From Bacillota bacterium (lineage in GTDB: Bacteria > Bacillota > Clostridia > Lachnospirales > Lachnospiraceae): a DNA stretch of 64,000 bases. Numbering within the stretch: position 1 is the first letter of the stretch; every line of letters begins with the position of its first letter. The notes beneath the pieces are model-generated. The model made no database searches, was not told the DNA's origin, and worked only from the letters and a program-made list of their open reading frames with translations. Where the stretch lies: contig JAEZLH010000004.1 in NCBI GenBank assembly GCA_023435895.1, positions 62,001 through 126,000 on the forward strand, written 5' to 3'. Of the stretch, positions 1 through 9,739 are shown one piece after another. The position numbers and the translations under genes are program-made.

Positions 1-152
1 GATAATTGTGTAAAAATATAAATATTGTAATATTTCGAAGAATGTTATATTATATTGAAGAAGCAAATATAATAGTGATAATATACTACTATAATGAAAA
101 GTTTGCTGAATAGATAATTATAAAATAGTACGAAATATACGGAGGGAAAAAT

Positions 153-344
153 ATGCTATTTACAGCCGCTTTTGTTACGACATTTTCAAGCGAAACACAA
201 GATCTTGGATTGTTTAATGTGCCATTATTTATTGGAACTATCTTGTTTCTATTGATTGCATTATATATGTGTGTTCGTATAACTCGGAGAAACAGACTCT
301 ATATTCATCATAAACGTAAGCCTCGTGCTAAAGCTTATATTTAA
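153..344 (+). CDS. Small single-pass membrane protein, unknown function
   Basis: I do not recognise this 63-residue protein. It has one hydrophobic stretch (about residues 23-43, FNVPLFIGTILFLLIALYMC) followed by a strongly basic tail (RITRRNR...HHKRKPRAK), so it is probably a membrane protein with its tail in the cytoplasm. A GGAGGG Shine-Dalgarno sits 6-11 bases before the ATG. The gene is only 17 bases upstream of the polyprenyl sugar transferase on the same strand, so it is probably the first readable gene of the exopolysaccharide operon. It could be an assembly accessory, but nothing in the sequence shows that. Confidence 0.6.
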   Translation: MLFTAAFVTTFSSETQDLGLFNVPLFIGTILFLLIALYMCVRITRRNRLYIHHKRKPRAKAYI

Positions 345-361
345 TGAGGTAGGGGAGAAAA

Positions 362-1777
362 ATGAAACGTGAAAATATAAAAACTACGAAAGTAATTACG
401 TTGTTACTAGATTTACTTTGTGTCATATCAGCATTTTATTTGTCAGGAATTATTAGAGGTGGTATTATTAACGAATTTGGAACCATGAATGAAGTTTATG
501 GGAATATACTGCTGGTTATGATTTTATCAACTTTGATGATAGGAAATGTATCTCATAATGTAAATATATGCAAAAGAGGATTTTATCAGGAATGTGCCAG
601 TTTATTAAAAGACCAAGCAATTCTTTGTCTTATTTTATTTGGGTACATAATAGTTATGAAAGAGGCTGATAGATGTTCCAGAATTTTTTTGATTGTATTT
701 CTTATACTTAATTTTATGATTACCTATGTTGTTCGAAGTTATATGAAAATGATCCTAATATTGGTATATAGACAGAGTTCAAGCAGTAATAAAGTGATGT
801 TAGTTACAATATCAAAAAATGTTTCAAGAATTTTAAAGCATATAAAGAGAGAATATGATTGGCAAATTCAAGTAAATTCCATTGCTCTTTGGGATAAAAG
901 CAATATAGGGGATGTAATGGAAGGTATTGAAGTAGTAGCAGATAAAGATAATATGATGGAAATGGTTAGGCGCAATGTGGTGGATGAAGTTTTTATTTGT
1001 CTACCAAATGATTATAATATAGAAATTGAGGACTTGATATTAGCATTGGAAAATATGGGTGTTATCATTCATCTGAAGTTAGATCTTTTTCATGATTTAA
1101 ATGTTAGAAATAAAGTCATTGAAGGTTATGCAGGACATCAGGTTATTACCTTTTCGACAAATTATTTTAATGAAGAGTATGCCATTATAAAACGTATTAT
1201 TGACATAATCGGAGGTTTGGTAGGTTGTATTTTGACGATAATTGTTACATTGATTTTAGCACCAGCTATATTAATTGAATCACCAGGTGCAATATTTTTC
1301 TCTCAAATAAGAGTGGGTAAAAATGGTAGAAAGTTTAAGATTTACAAGTTTCGATCCATGTATAGAGATGCCGAAAAACGAAAAGCTGAACTCATGGCTA
1401 AGAATGAGATGAAGGGACTGATGTTCAAGATGACGGATGACCCCCGCATTACAAAAATGGGGAAATTTATTCGCAAGACAAGCCTGGATGAATTTCCGCA
1501 ATTTTTCAATGTTCTAAAGGGAGATATGAGTTTGGTAGGAACAAGGCCGCCCACTCAGGATGAATTTGAGCAGTATGAAGCTTGGCATAAACGAAGATTA
1601 AGTTTTAAACCGGGACTTACTGGAATGTGGCAGGTAAGTGGGAGAAGTGACATTGAAGATTTTGAGGATGTTGTTAAAATGGACCTACAGTATATTGACA
1701 ACTGGACACTATTGCTTGATTTTAAGATTTTGATTAAGACATTAGCTGTTGTTTTATTAAGAAGAGGATCAAAATAA
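362..1777 (+). CDS. Polyprenyl-phosphate sugar-1-phosphate transferase (WbaP/CpsE-type)
   Basis: This enzyme should start repeat-unit synthesis by moving a sugar-1-phosphate from a UDP-sugar to undecaprenyl phosphate at the inner face of the membrane. The N-terminal half has about four or five hydrophobic segments and a CoA-binding-like middle. After a further membrane segment (residues about 276-303) comes the bacterial sugar transferase domain. It carries the family signatures YKFRSM (about residue 327), KTSLDEFPQFFNVLKGDMS (about 373) and VGTRPP, with the late PGLTGMWQVSGRS motif. At 471 residues it has the normal length of the polyisoprenyl-glycosylphosphotransferase family. The sugar (galactose, glucose or other) cannot be read from the sequence. 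It leads the operon with glf 28 bases downstream. Confidence 0.93.
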   Translation: MKRENIKTTKVITLLLDLLCVISAFYLSGIIRGGIINEFGTMNEVYGNILLVMILSTLMIGNVSHNVNICKRGFYQECASLLKDQAILCLILFGYIIVMKEADRCSRIFLIVFLILNFMITYVVRSYMKMILILVYRQSSSSNKVMLVTISKNVSRILKHIKREYDWQIQVNSIALWDKSNIGDVMEGIEVVADKDNMMEMVRRNVVDEVFICLPNDYNIEIEDLILALENMGVIIHLKLDLFHDLNVRNKVIEGYAGHQVITFSTNYFNEEYAIIKRIIDIIGGLVGCILTIIVTLILAPAILIESPGAIFFSQIRVGKNGRKFKIYKFRSMYRDAEKRKAELMAKNEMKGLMFKMTDDPRITKMGKFIRKTSLDEFPQFFNVLKGDMSLVGTRPPTQDEFEQYEAWHKRRLSFKPGLTGMWQVSGRSDIEDFEDVVKMDLQYIDNWTLLLDFKILIKTLAVVLLRRGSK

Positions 1778-1804
1778 CTGGCGTAACTTTCAGGAGGAAA
1801 CTTT

Positions 1805-2905
1805 ATGTATGATTATTTAGTAGTAGGGGCAGGCTTATATGGAGCAATATTTGCTAATGAAGCAAAATTACGAAATAAATCAGTACTGGTTATCGACAAA
1901 CGCCCCAATATCGCAGGTAATGTCTATACTGAAGAGATAGAAGGAATTAATGTTCATAAATATGGTGCTCATATTTTTCATACGAACAGCAAAAGAGTAT
2001 GGGATTATATCACACGTTTTTCGGAATTTAATCGATTTACCAATTCGCCTATAGCAAATTATCATGGAGAGATATATAGCTTGCCTTTCAATATGTACAC
2101 CTTTAATAAGATGTGGGGTGTTGTTACACCAGAAGAGGCTCTGGAAAAAATCGAGGAGCAAAAACAAGAAGCTGGAATCGGAGAACCAATAAATCTAGAA
2201 GAGCAGGCAATTAGCCTAGTCGGAACAGATATTTACGAAAAGTTGATTAAAGGTTATACGGAAAAGCAGTGGGGAAGACCCTGTGACCAGCTCCCAGCAT
2301 TTATAATAAAACGTCTTCCTGTTCGTTTGACTTATGATAATAACTATTTTAATGCACGGTATCAAGGAATCCCCATTGGCGGATATACTCAGATGGTCTC
2401 CAATATGTTAGATGGAATTGAAGTCCGCCTGAATGTTGATTATCTGCAAAATAAGGAAGAGTATGATTCATTAGCGCATAAGATTGTTTATACGGGGCCA
2501 ATTGATGCATACTTTGGATATCAGTTAGGGACGCTGGAATATCGCTCTGTCCGTTTTGAAAATGAGCTTCTTGATATCCCTAATTTTCAGGGGAATGCTG
2601 CTGTTAATTACACAGATTCAGAAACGCCATGGACACGTATTATTGAACATAAATGGTTTGAATTTGGCACGCAGCCTAAAACGGTGATAAGCCGTGAATA
2701 CAGCTCCGAGTGGAAACCCGGTGACGAACCCTACTACCCGATTAATGATGAAAAAAACAGCGCACTATATGCAGAGTATAAACAGCTGTCAGAGAGTGTT
2801 AAGAACGTTATCTTTGGTGGTCGGCTAGGCGAATATAAATACTATGATATGGATGCTGCGATTGCATCTGCTTTGGATATGTGCAGTAAGGAACTATTGA
2901 GTTAA
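1805..2905 (+). CDS. glf: UDP-galactopyranose mutase
   Basis: A flavoenzyme that converts UDP-galactopyranose to UDP-galactofuranose in the cytoplasm, supplying furanose galactose for the polysaccharide. The N-terminal FAD-binding Rossmann motif reads VVGAGLYGA (residues 6-14), followed by the acidic end of the second strand (VIDKRPNIAGN). The conserved KYGAHIFHT, EKQWGRPCDQLP and YTGPIDAYF segments of Glf are all present, and the C-terminal GGRLGEYKYYDMD completes the FAD site. Its 366 residues are normal for Glf. AGGAGG lies 8 bases before the ATG. The gene closes the first short operon and is followed by a terminator-like hairpin. Confidence 0.95.
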   Translation: MYDYLVVGAGLYGAIFANEAKLRNKSVLVIDKRPNIAGNVYTEEIEGINVHKYGAHIFHTNSKRVWDYITRFSEFNRFTNSPIANYHGEIYSLPFNMYTFNKMWGVVTPEEALEKIEEQKQEAGIGEPINLEEQAISLVGTDIYEKLIKGYTEKQWGRPCDQLPAFIIKRLPVRLTYDNNYFNARYQGIPIGGYTQMVSNMLDGIEVRLNVDYLQNKEEYDSLAHKIVYTGPIDAYFGYQLGTLEYRSVRFENELLDIPNFQGNAAVNYTDSETPWTRIIEHKWFEFGTQPKTVISREYSSEWKPGDEPYYPINDEKNSALYAEYKQLSESVKNVIFGGRLGEYKYYDMDAAIASALDMCSKELLS

Positions 2906-2913
2906 GCACAAAC

Positions 2914-2977
2914 ACTGCTCCTATATATTTCAAAATTACAGTTACATTTGGGATATGATTTGGGAGCGGTTTTTTTA
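2914..2977 (+). terminator. Probable intrinsic terminator after glf
   Basis: ACTGCTCC pairs with GGAGCGGT (one G-U pair) and is followed directly by a run of eight T. The loop is long (41 bases), so the hairpin is weaker than a textbook terminator, but its place just after the glf stop fits. Confidence 0.5.
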
Positions 2978-3178
2978 GGCATTACATTGTTGGAAAATAG
3001 GATTGACACTTTAGGATTATTAATAAAAATATTTTCGAAAGTTTTTGTAGTAGTATAATAATGATAGGAATAGTTATTAATTATTAGAGATGATAATAAT
3101 GAATGTATATAATTAACAATTGAAATATAATGAATTTGTTTAATAAGTATTAAGTAATAGTAAACACGGAGGATTAAA

Positions 3179-4066
3179 ATGAAAGGAATTGTACTAGCAG
3201 GAGGAGCCGGAACAAGACTCTACCCATTAACGATGGTGACATCGAAACAGTTGTTACCCATTTATGATAAACCGATGATTTATTATCCATTATCAATTCT
3301 TATGCTGGCTGGAATTAAAGATATTCTAATTATCTCCACACCAACTGATACCCCAAGATTTGAGGCTTTATTAGGTGATGGAAGTCAATATGGAATTAAT
3401 CTAGAATACAAGGTACAACCATCACCCGATGGTTTGGCACAAGCTTTCCTTCTTGGTGAGGAGTTTATCGGAGGGGATGCCTGCGCAATGATATTGGGAG
3501 ATAATATATTCTATGGCAATGGTTTTAGTAAAGTACTAAAAGCTGCCTTGTCTAATGCAGAGCAAGAACATAGGGCAACCGTATTCGGCTATTATGTAAC
3601 AGATCCTGAGCGCTTTGGTGTAGTAGAATTTGATGCGGAAGGACATGCTATATCCATTGAAGAGAAACCTGTATCACCTAAGAGTAATTATGCAGTAACT
3701 GGTTTGTATTTCTACCCAGCTGGCGTATCTGAAAGATCCAAAGAAGTGAAACCTAGTGACCGTGGGGAGCTTGAAATTACGACTTTAAATGAAATATACT
3801 TGGAGAATGGAACCTTGGATGTACAACTTCTTGGTAGGGGATATGCATGGCTTGATACCGGTACCATGGATAGCTTAGTGGATGCTGCAGATTTTGTACG
3901 TATGATTGAACACAGACAGGGAATTAAAATATCTGCATTAGAGGAAATTGCTTACCACAATGAATGGATTGATACTCCAAAGCTTTTGGAAGCAGCAGCT
4001 CGTTATGGTAAGAGTCCATATGGAGAACATCTGAAGGCAGTTGCAGAAGGAAAAATACAGTACTAA
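3179..4066 (+). CDS. rmlA: Glucose-1-phosphate thymidylyltransferase
   Basis: The first step of dTDP-L-rhamnose synthesis: dTTP plus glucose-1-phosphate gives dTDP-glucose. The nucleotidyltransferase signature GGAGTRLYPLT (residues 8-18) is followed by SKQLLPIYDKPMIYYP, and later come LGDNIFYG, the metal-binding GDN, and EEKP, all as in RmlA. The 295 residues match the short (RmlA/RfbA) form. It starts the cluster rmlA-rmlB-rmlD-rmlC; the 136-base gap before rmlB shows no clear terminator. GGAGG sits 7 bases before the start. Another name in use is rfbA. Confidence 0.96.
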   Translation: MKGIVLAGGAGTRLYPLTMVTSKQLLPIYDKPMIYYPLSILMLAGIKDILIISTPTDTPRFEALLGDGSQYGINLEYKVQPSPDGLAQAFLLGEEFIGGDACAMILGDNIFYGNGFSKVLKAALSNAEQEHRATVFGYYVTDPERFGVVEFDAEGHAISIEEKPVSPKSNYAVTGLYFYPAGVSERSKEVKPSDRGELEITTLNEIYLENGTLDVQLLGRGYAWLDTGTMDSLVDAADFVRMIEHRQGIKISALEEIAYHNEWIDTPKLLEAAARYGKSPYGEHLKAVAEGKIQY

Positions 4067-4202
4067 GTACTGTTTATGATTTTAAATAAAATAAGGTAGT
4101 TGCGAAACTTTAGAATTAGAATGATTGTATGAACGCGGGTACAGTATCTTAATAATATTGTTGCGTAATTCTATTAGATAAAGAAGATTAAGGAGATAGA
4201 AT

Positions 4203-5222
4203 ATGACCATTATAGTAACTGGAGGAGCCGGTTTTATCGGAGCTAATTTTGTATATCATATGCTGGAGAAATATCCTGATTACAGGATTGTTTGTGTGGA
4301 TTGTCTGACCTACGCAGGAAACCTGTCTACGTTGAGCAGAGCTTTAGAGAATCCTAATTTCCGTTTTGAAAAGATTGATATTTGTGACAGAGACGCAATT
4401 TACCAATTATTTGAGGATGTACATCCTGATATGGTGGTAAACTTCGCAGCAGAAAGTCACGTTGACCGTTCTATCGAAAATCCCGAAGTATTCCTACAGA
4501 CCAATATTTTAGGAACTCAGGTTATGATGGATGCCTGCCGTAAATACGGAATCACAAGATATCATCAGGTATCAACCGATGAAGTATATGGAGATTTGCC
4601 GTTAGATCAACCGGAACTGTTCTTTACAGAGGAGACTCCTCTTCATACCAGCAGCCCTTATAGTTCTTCAAAAGCAGGTGCAGATTTGTTAGTACAGGCA
4701 TATTACAGAACCTACGGTTTGCCTGTGACAATATCCCGTTGTTCTAATAATTATGGACCTTATCATTTTCCAGAAAAGCTGATTCCTCTGATGATAGCCA
4801 ATGCATTAGCAGATAAACCATTGCCGGTATACGGAGAAGGCTTGAATGTAAGGGACTGGCTTTATGTGGAAGACCATTGTAAGGCAATAGATCTTATCCT
4901 TCATAAAGGTCGCGTTGGAGAGGTATATAATATTGGCGGACACAACGAGATGAAGAATATTGATATTGTTAAGATTATATGCAAGGCACTTGATAAGCCG
5001 GAGAGCCTGATTACTTATGTTACAGATCGTAAGGGTCATGATATGCGCTATGCCATTGATCCTACCAAGATTCATGGCGAACTGGGATGGCTTCCAGAGA
5101 CTAAATTTGTTGATGGGATACAGAAAACAATTGAGTGGTATCTGAACAACAGAGAATGGTGGGAAACCATTATCAGCGGTGAATATCAGAATTATTATGA
5201 TAAGATGTATGCGAACAGATAA
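4203..5222 (+). CDS. rmlB: dTDP-glucose 4,6-dehydratase
   Basis: Converts dTDP-glucose to dTDP-4-keto-6-deoxyglucose. It is an extended short-chain dehydrogenase: the NAD motif TGGAGFIGANF is at residues 6-16, NFAAESHVDRS is the substrate-binding loop, STDEVYGD holds the active-site Thr-Asp-Glu, and YSSSKAGAD contains the YxxxK catalytic pair. SNNYGPYHFPEKLIPL and RDWLYVEDH are RmlB signatures. The length of 339 residues is normal. It lies between rmlA and rmlD in a dedicated rhamnose operon. Confidence 0.96.
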   Translation: MTIIVTGGAGFIGANFVYHMLEKYPDYRIVCVDCLTYAGNLSTLSRALENPNFRFEKIDICDRDAIYQLFEDVHPDMVVNFAAESHVDRSIENPEVFLQTNILGTQVMMDACRKYGITRYHQVSTDEVYGDLPLDQPELFFTEETPLHTSSPYSSSKAGADLLVQAYYRTYGLPVTISRCSNNYGPYHFPEKLIPLMIANALADKPLPVYGEGLNVRDWLYVEDHCKAIDLILHKGRVGEVYNIGGHNEMKNIDIVKIICKALDKPESLITYVTDRKGHDMRYAIDPTKIHGELGWLPETKFVDGIQKTIEWYLNNREWWETIISGEYQNYYDKMYANR

Positions 5223-5259
5223 ATTGATTAGAATAGTCAAATGATTGGTGGTCATATAG

Positions 5260-6132
5260 ATGAAAATATTAGTTACAGGTGCAAAAGGCCAGCTTGGCAA
5301 TGATGTGATGAATGAGCTTAAACAAAGAGGTCATATCTCAATCGGTGTAGACATCGAAGAGATGGATATAACCAACAGTGAAAGTGTCACCCGGGTAATT
5401 ACAGAGGCTAATCCCGATGGAGTTATCCATTGCGCAGCTTGGACGGCAGTAGATTTGGCAGAAGAAATAGATAATATTGAAAAGGTTCGTAAGGTAAATG
5501 CAACAGGTACCGAGCATATTGCAAAGGTATGTAAACAGCTGGGCTGTAAGCTGATGTATATTTCCACGGATTATGTGTTTGACGGACAGGGAACGAACCC
5601 TTGGGAGCCGGATGATGAACGTCATCCACTCAATGTCTATGGTCACACAAAGTATGAAGGCGAATTGGCAGTGGAAGCGAATACGGAGAAGTATTTTATT
5701 GTGCGAATCGCATGGGTATTCGGTTTAATGGGTAAAAACTTCATTAAAACCATGGTTAATTTGGGTAAAACGAAGGATACCATCAGTGTGGTGAATGATC
5801 AAATTGGAACACCTACTTATACCTATGATCTTGCTCGTCTTCTGGTAGATATGATTGAGAGTGAGCAGTACGGACGATATCATGCAACAAATGAGGGAGA
5901 GTATATTAGCTGGTACGATTTCACACTAGAGATTATGAAACAGGCAGCAGAATATAACCCCGTATACAGCCAGGTCAACATTGTTCCAGTTGGCAGTGAA
6001 GCATATGCGGCAAAAGCAAAGCGTCCAAGCAACAGTCGAATGAACCGCAATAAATTAGTCGAGAAGGGCTTTCAACCATTGCCAACCTGGCAGGACGCTC
6101 TTCATCGTTACTTAAGGGAAATAGAGGTATAA
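5260..6132 (+). CDS. rmlD: dTDP-4-dehydrorhamnose reductase
   Basis: Catalyses the last step to dTDP-L-rhamnose, the NAD(P)H-dependent reduction of dTDP-4-keto-rhamnose. The N-terminal TGAKGQLGNDV is the nucleotide-binding loop, STDYVFDG is the conserved active-site segment, and YGHTKYEGE contains the YxxxK pair. RIAWVFG and RPSNSRMN near the C-terminus are typical of RmlD. It has 290 residues, as expected. The gene ends 3 bases before the rmlC ATG, so the two are probably translationally linked. The order A-B-D-C differs from the common A-C-B-D order. Confidence 0.95.
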   Translation: MKILVTGAKGQLGNDVMNELKQRGHISIGVDIEEMDITNSESVTRVITEANPDGVIHCAAWTAVDLAEEIDNIEKVRKVNATGTEHIAKVCKQLGCKLMYISTDYVFDGQGTNPWEPDDERHPLNVYGHTKYEGELAVEANTEKYFIVRIAWVFGLMGKNFIKTMVNLGKTKDTISVVNDQIGTPTYTYDLARLLVDMIESEQYGRYHATNEGEYISWYDFTLEIMKQAAEYNPVYSQVNIVPVGSEAYAAKAKRPSNSRMNRNKLVEKGFQPLPTWQDALHRYLREIEV

Positions 6133-6135
6133 ATC

Positions 6136-6738
6136 ATGGGTCAGATTAAAGTTTCAAAATGTCCGATTGAAGGGCTATATATTATTGAACCGGCGGTTCA
6201 TGGTGATAACCGTGGTTACTTTACAGAAACATATAACCAAAAAGACATGCAAGAAGCAGGTCTTAATATGGTATTTGTACAGGATAACCAATCCATGAGT
6301 GTTAAGGGAGTACTGCGAGGATTGCATTACCAAAAGCAATATCCTCAGGGAAAGCTGGTTCGTGTAATCAAAGGAAGTGTTTTTGATGTAGCAGTTGATC
6401 TTCGTGCTAATTCATCTACCTATGGACAGTGGTATGGGGTGGAATTAACGGAAGAGAATAAAAAGCAGTTCTATGTCTCAGAAGGGTTTGCACATGGCTT
6501 CTTAGTTCTTTCTGAAACAGCGGAATTCTGTTATAAGGTGACGGATTTCTACCATCCCGGAGATGAAGGCGGTCTCGCTTGGAATGATCCTGAAATTGGT
6601 ATAACTTGGCCTCAGCTTATTGGGGAGTATAAGGGAACAGCCAGTGCAGAGGGCTATATGCTTTCCGATGGTACAAAACTAAATCTTAGTGAGAAGGACC
6701 AGAATTGGTCAGGAATTAAGGATACATTTCAGTTTTAG
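6136..6738 (+). CDS. rmlC: dTDP-4-dehydrorhamnose 3,5-epimerase
   Basis: Epimerises dTDP-4-keto-6-deoxyglucose at C3 and C5, the step before RmlD. The double-stranded beta-helix fold is recognisable from DNRGYFTETY, DNQSMSVKGVLRGLHYQ (with the catalytic His in GLHYQ), QGKLVRVIKGSVFDVAVDLR and YVSEGFAHGFLVLSE. The 200 residues are slightly longer than the usual 180-190, with a C-terminal extension ending in QNWSGIKDTFQF. It ends the rhamnose operon and is followed by a strong terminator. Confidence 0.95.
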   Translation: MGQIKVSKCPIEGLYIIEPAVHGDNRGYFTETYNQKDMQEAGLNMVFVQDNQSMSVKGVLRGLHYQKQYPQGKLVRVIKGSVFDVAVDLRANSSTYGQWYGVELTEENKKQFYVSEGFAHGFLVLSETAEFCYKVTDFYHPGDEGGLAWNDPEIGITWPQLIGEYKGTASAEGYMLSDGTKLNLSEKDQNWSGIKDTFQF

Positions 6739-6841
6739 GTTTGTTTAAGGTCATCAGAAAATGAATTAATTATTTATAACTGGATAAGAGTTATAAATAA
6801 AACTGTATAGAATTGTGCGTCGTCAGGTGCACATACAAAAA

Positions 6842-6877
6842 AGGAGCGGGTTTCTTGAAAACCTGCTCCTTTTTTTG
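6842..6877 (+). terminator. Intrinsic terminator of the rhamnose operon
   Basis: AGGAGCGGGTTT pairs over 12 positions (one G-U) with AAACCTGCTCCT around a 5-base loop, followed by seven T. It is a strong terminator and separates the rml operon from the secreted protein gene. Confidence 0.9.
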
Positions 6878-7202
6878 CTCTTTGTTAAGTGTTGTGATAG
6901 GTTTTTCTAAAGAGTTTTTCTAAAGCCTGCTCCATTACGGAGTTATTAACCATTCTATTGTTTGTCACGATTATTAGTAATTATAGAAACTTCCTTATTT
7001 CATCTAAGTATCTGAGTTAATTAATGTAATGCTTATTCAAATTATTCAAATGAATAGAACATCATGTAAAATAACTAGAAAACGTTGCTTTATATATACA
7101 GATATGTTAATATTTGCTTCAAATGAGAGTCATATTTTCTCAGAAAATACATAAAAGGGTAATAAACTAATGTTAAGCGTGTAAAGATAGGTGGAGGTAA
7201 AG
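6878..7202. other. Intergenic region, no gene seen
   Basis: AT-rich spacer. I see no convincing ORF, repeat or structured RNA. It must hold the promoter of the downstream secreted protein, but no clear -35/-10 pair stands out. The start-deciding Shine-Dalgarno GGAGG is at 7193-7197. Confidence 0.5.
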
Positions 7203-9623
7203 ATGAGAAAAAATTTTAGCAAACTGTTTTCTATTTATGTGTTAGTTCTTTTGTTTTCGGTTGTTTTCGTAAAAAGCCAGGATGCCTATGCAGCTCCAAC
7301 AGGCTCTATAAAAGCTTTAGAATTTAATAAGTCCGTATCAGTTACAAAAAGTGTTCAAGAGAAAGAGTATTGGTATAAGATTACACTTAAAGCCGGACAA
7401 GGGGTGGATTTTAATATGAATGCCACTCTGAATACTGGTAGTATGTATTTGGAATTATATGATGATAAAGATAATTATATTGACAGAATATCATATATAT
7501 ATAACGGAAATAATGATACCCTGCACTTTCAAAGCAGTCTCAATGCAACATATTATATAAAAGTAAGCGGAGATGGTCTTGGTACTTTCAAATTGGGAAC
7601 CTATAATTCCTGGTATAATTACAATAATGATGATTCTAAACGACCATTTAATTCCACTATGTATACTGCAAAATGCATTAGTTCTGGAGTGAAGGTGTTA
7701 AGTAATGGAGCAAGCTATTACCGTTTCGTTGCAAATAAGGGAAGTAAGTTGAGTATTACAACAAGAGCAGAGTCTGTTGATAATTATATTAATTTAAAGT
7801 TATTTGATGTGAAAGGGAATGAGATAGATAGTGAAAATTACATTTATACTGGTGAATCAGGTACTATAAGTTATAGTGTACCGCTAACTACAGTATATTA
7901 TGTAGGAGTATTTGGACAGGGGAAATATTCATTAACATATTCCGGTACAAGTAAACAAACGGATAGTGATGGCGATAAATTAATGGATGACCAAGAATAT
8001 TACGGAGAGTATTACGTTGGCTATAGCCCCAATAAAAAGGATAGTGACGGGGACGGAGTTGACGATTATATTGAATTATCAAAAGGAAAAAGTCCAGTAG
8101 CAAAATATGAGTATACAGAATCTTCGCTTCAAAATCACTCATCCATGTCTACGGCCCTTGAATTAAAGAAATTTGATTCGAACTATATTTTTGAAACATC
8201 CGGACAGCAAGGTACGTGGTATAAATTCAAATTGGGAGCGAAAGAGAGTATAACACTAGTAGGAGATGCTGATTTAAACATAAATTCAATTAACATCCGG
8301 ATTTACAATAGTGAGGGTACTGAACTAAATGCAGTTAATCTTGATAGTGGATATTATAATACCTTTAGTATTTCAAGCAATATAAATAATACATATTATA
8401 TTTATGTTGATGGAGATGGAATTGGAGAGTACAGAATTGGGTTGAATCACAATTGGAATTCAGTAGGAATGAGTGACTCAAAAAGAATATTTAATAGTAC
8501 TTTTGATACAGCAACCTATATTAAGTCAGGTTATCAAAAATTGAGTTATTATTATGAAGATACGTATTATCGATTTAAAGCAATTGCCGGAAAGAATTTT
8601 ATCATAGACTTTACCCCGAGTTCTACTTCTGACTACGTAAATATGACGTTGTATGACCAATACGGCAATAATTTGGTTGATAGGAGATACCTATCAAATG
8701 GCGATAATGGTAATATCAATTACAAGCCAGCTTTAAGTGGTTATTATTATTTGAGAATATCAGGTCATGTAAGAGAAGGTAATCTTACTTATACCGGAAT
8801 AATAGCCGAGGGGGATGTAACGCCACCTACAATGAAGTCAGTGTCACCTAAAAATAATAGTACCAACGTAGCAATCAATAGTTCTGTAACGTTAACCTTC
8901 ACAGAAAATGTGAAAGCTGGAACGAATTATAGCAAAATGGCTCTTAGAACTTTAGTGAATGGGAAGTATGAAACAGTTCCTTCTAATATCACTATTAAAA
9001 ACAATACTCTTACAATAAAGCCCAAGGCTTCCTTGGGGTATGGTAAAACATATAATGTATATATTCCAAAAGCAGCTTTAAAGGATGCTGCAGGGAACCT
9101 TACAAAAAGCAATATAGTTTCAAACTTTACTACCATAAAACAAGTAGTAATCAAAGATAAGAATCTGGAGAAGGCAATAAGAAATGCGATTAATAAGCAA
9201 AAGGGAGCAATCACAAGCGTTGATATGCTTTCCTTAAAGCAACTTTGTGCCTCTTATGTAGGGGTTAAGGATTTGACAGGGTTAGAGTATGCGGTTAATT
9301 TGCAGAGATTAATATTAAATAATAATAGCATAACCTCTATAACTCAATTAACAAATCTAACGAATTTAACGCATTTGGATCTGTCCAATAATAATATTAC
9401 AAGTATTAAACCACTGGAGAAATTAACGAAGCTAAGTACTTTGCATTTATATAATAATTCTATTACTAGCATATCTTCATTGAAAACAAATCGAAGTAAT
9501 GGTGGCTTCTCAAACTTAGGTTATATAGACTTAAGGAAGAATAAGATGGATGTATCAAAAACATCACAAGCGTATAAGGATATTCAATATCTTAAATCGA
9601 AGAGTGTGTATTTGGTGTATTGA
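7203..9623 (+). CDS. Secreted modular protein: PPC-like repeats, Ca-binding loops, Ig-like domain, leucine-rich repeats
   Basis: An 806-residue exported protein of unknown role, probably surface-associated. The ATG at 7203 is chosen over an upstream in-frame GTG because GGAGG lies 5 bases before it. A signal peptide covers about residues 1-31 (hydrophobic YVLVLLFSVVFV, then DAYA). Then come pre-peptidase-like beta domains in two related halves, each with a DSKRxFNST motif (about residues 146 and 426). Between them are two calcium-loop motifs, DSDGDKLMDD and DSDGDGVDD. A Big_5-type Ig domain (TPPTMKSVSPKNNSTNV) starts near residue 537, and about four LRR units (LxxLxLxNNxITSI) form the C-terminus. 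No cell-wall sorting signal or SLH domain is visible, so attachment is unclear. It lies inside the polysaccharide locus. Confidence 0.85.
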   Translation: MRKNFSKLFSIYVLVLLFSVVFVKSQDAYAAPTGSIKALEFNKSVSVTKSVQEKEYWYKITLKAGQGVDFNMNATLNTGSMYLELYDDKDNYIDRISYIYNGNNDTLHFQSSLNATYYIKVSGDGLGTFKLGTYNSWYNYNNDDSKRPFNSTMYTAKCISSGVKVLSNGASYYRFVANKGSKLSITTRAESVDNYINLKLFDVKGNEIDSENYIYTGESGTISYSVPLTTVYYVGVFGQGKYSLTYSGTSKQTDSDGDKLMDDQEYYGEYYVGYSPNKKDSDGDGVDDYIELSKGKSPVAKYEYTESSLQNHSSMSTALELKKFDSNYIFETSGQQGTWYKFKLGAKESITLVGDADLNINSINIRIYNSEGTELNAVNLDSGYYNTFSISSNINNTYYIYVDGDGIGEYRIGLNHNWNSVGMSDSKRIFNSTFDTATYIKSGYQKLSYYYEDTYYRFKAIAGKNFIIDFTPSSTSDYVNMTLYDQYGNNLVDRRYLSNGDNGNINYKPALSGYYYLRISGHVREGNLTYTGIIAEGDVTPPTMKSVSPKNNSTNVAINSSVTLTFTENVKAGTNYSKMALRTLVNGKYETVPSNITIKNNTLTIKPKASLGYGKTYNVYIPKAALKDAAGNLTKSNIVSNFTTIKQVVIKDKNLEKAIRNAINKQKGAITSVDMLSLKQLCASYVGVKDLTGLEYAVNLQRLILNNNSITSITQLTNLTNLTHLDLSNNNITSIKPLEKLTKLSTLHLYNNSITSISSLKTNRSNGGFSNLGYIDLRKNKMDVSKTSQAYKDIQYLKSKSVYLVY

Positions 9624-9685
9624 GTTAGTTGGATATACTCTAAAAGAAATAGTATATAAAGAAAGAATGAAAGAATGAAAGAATG

Positions 9686-9718
9686 CCCCAAGACGACACA
9701 ACCGTCTTGGGGTCTTTC
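9686..9718 (+). terminator. Intrinsic terminator after the PPC/LRR protein
   Basis: CCCCAAGACG and CGTCTTGGGG form a perfect 10-bp stem around a 7-base loop, followed by TCTTTC. The T tract is interrupted. It may serve both strands, because a degraded minus-strand gene ends just downstream. Immediately before it is a short tandem repeat (GAAAGAAT, three copies). Confidence 0.75.
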
Positions 9719-9739
9719 AATTAAACTATTAACTTAGGA

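Noticed and set aside
9660..9684. GAAAGAAT three times in tandem
   Set aside because: A simple short repeat outside any gene, with no sign of function.
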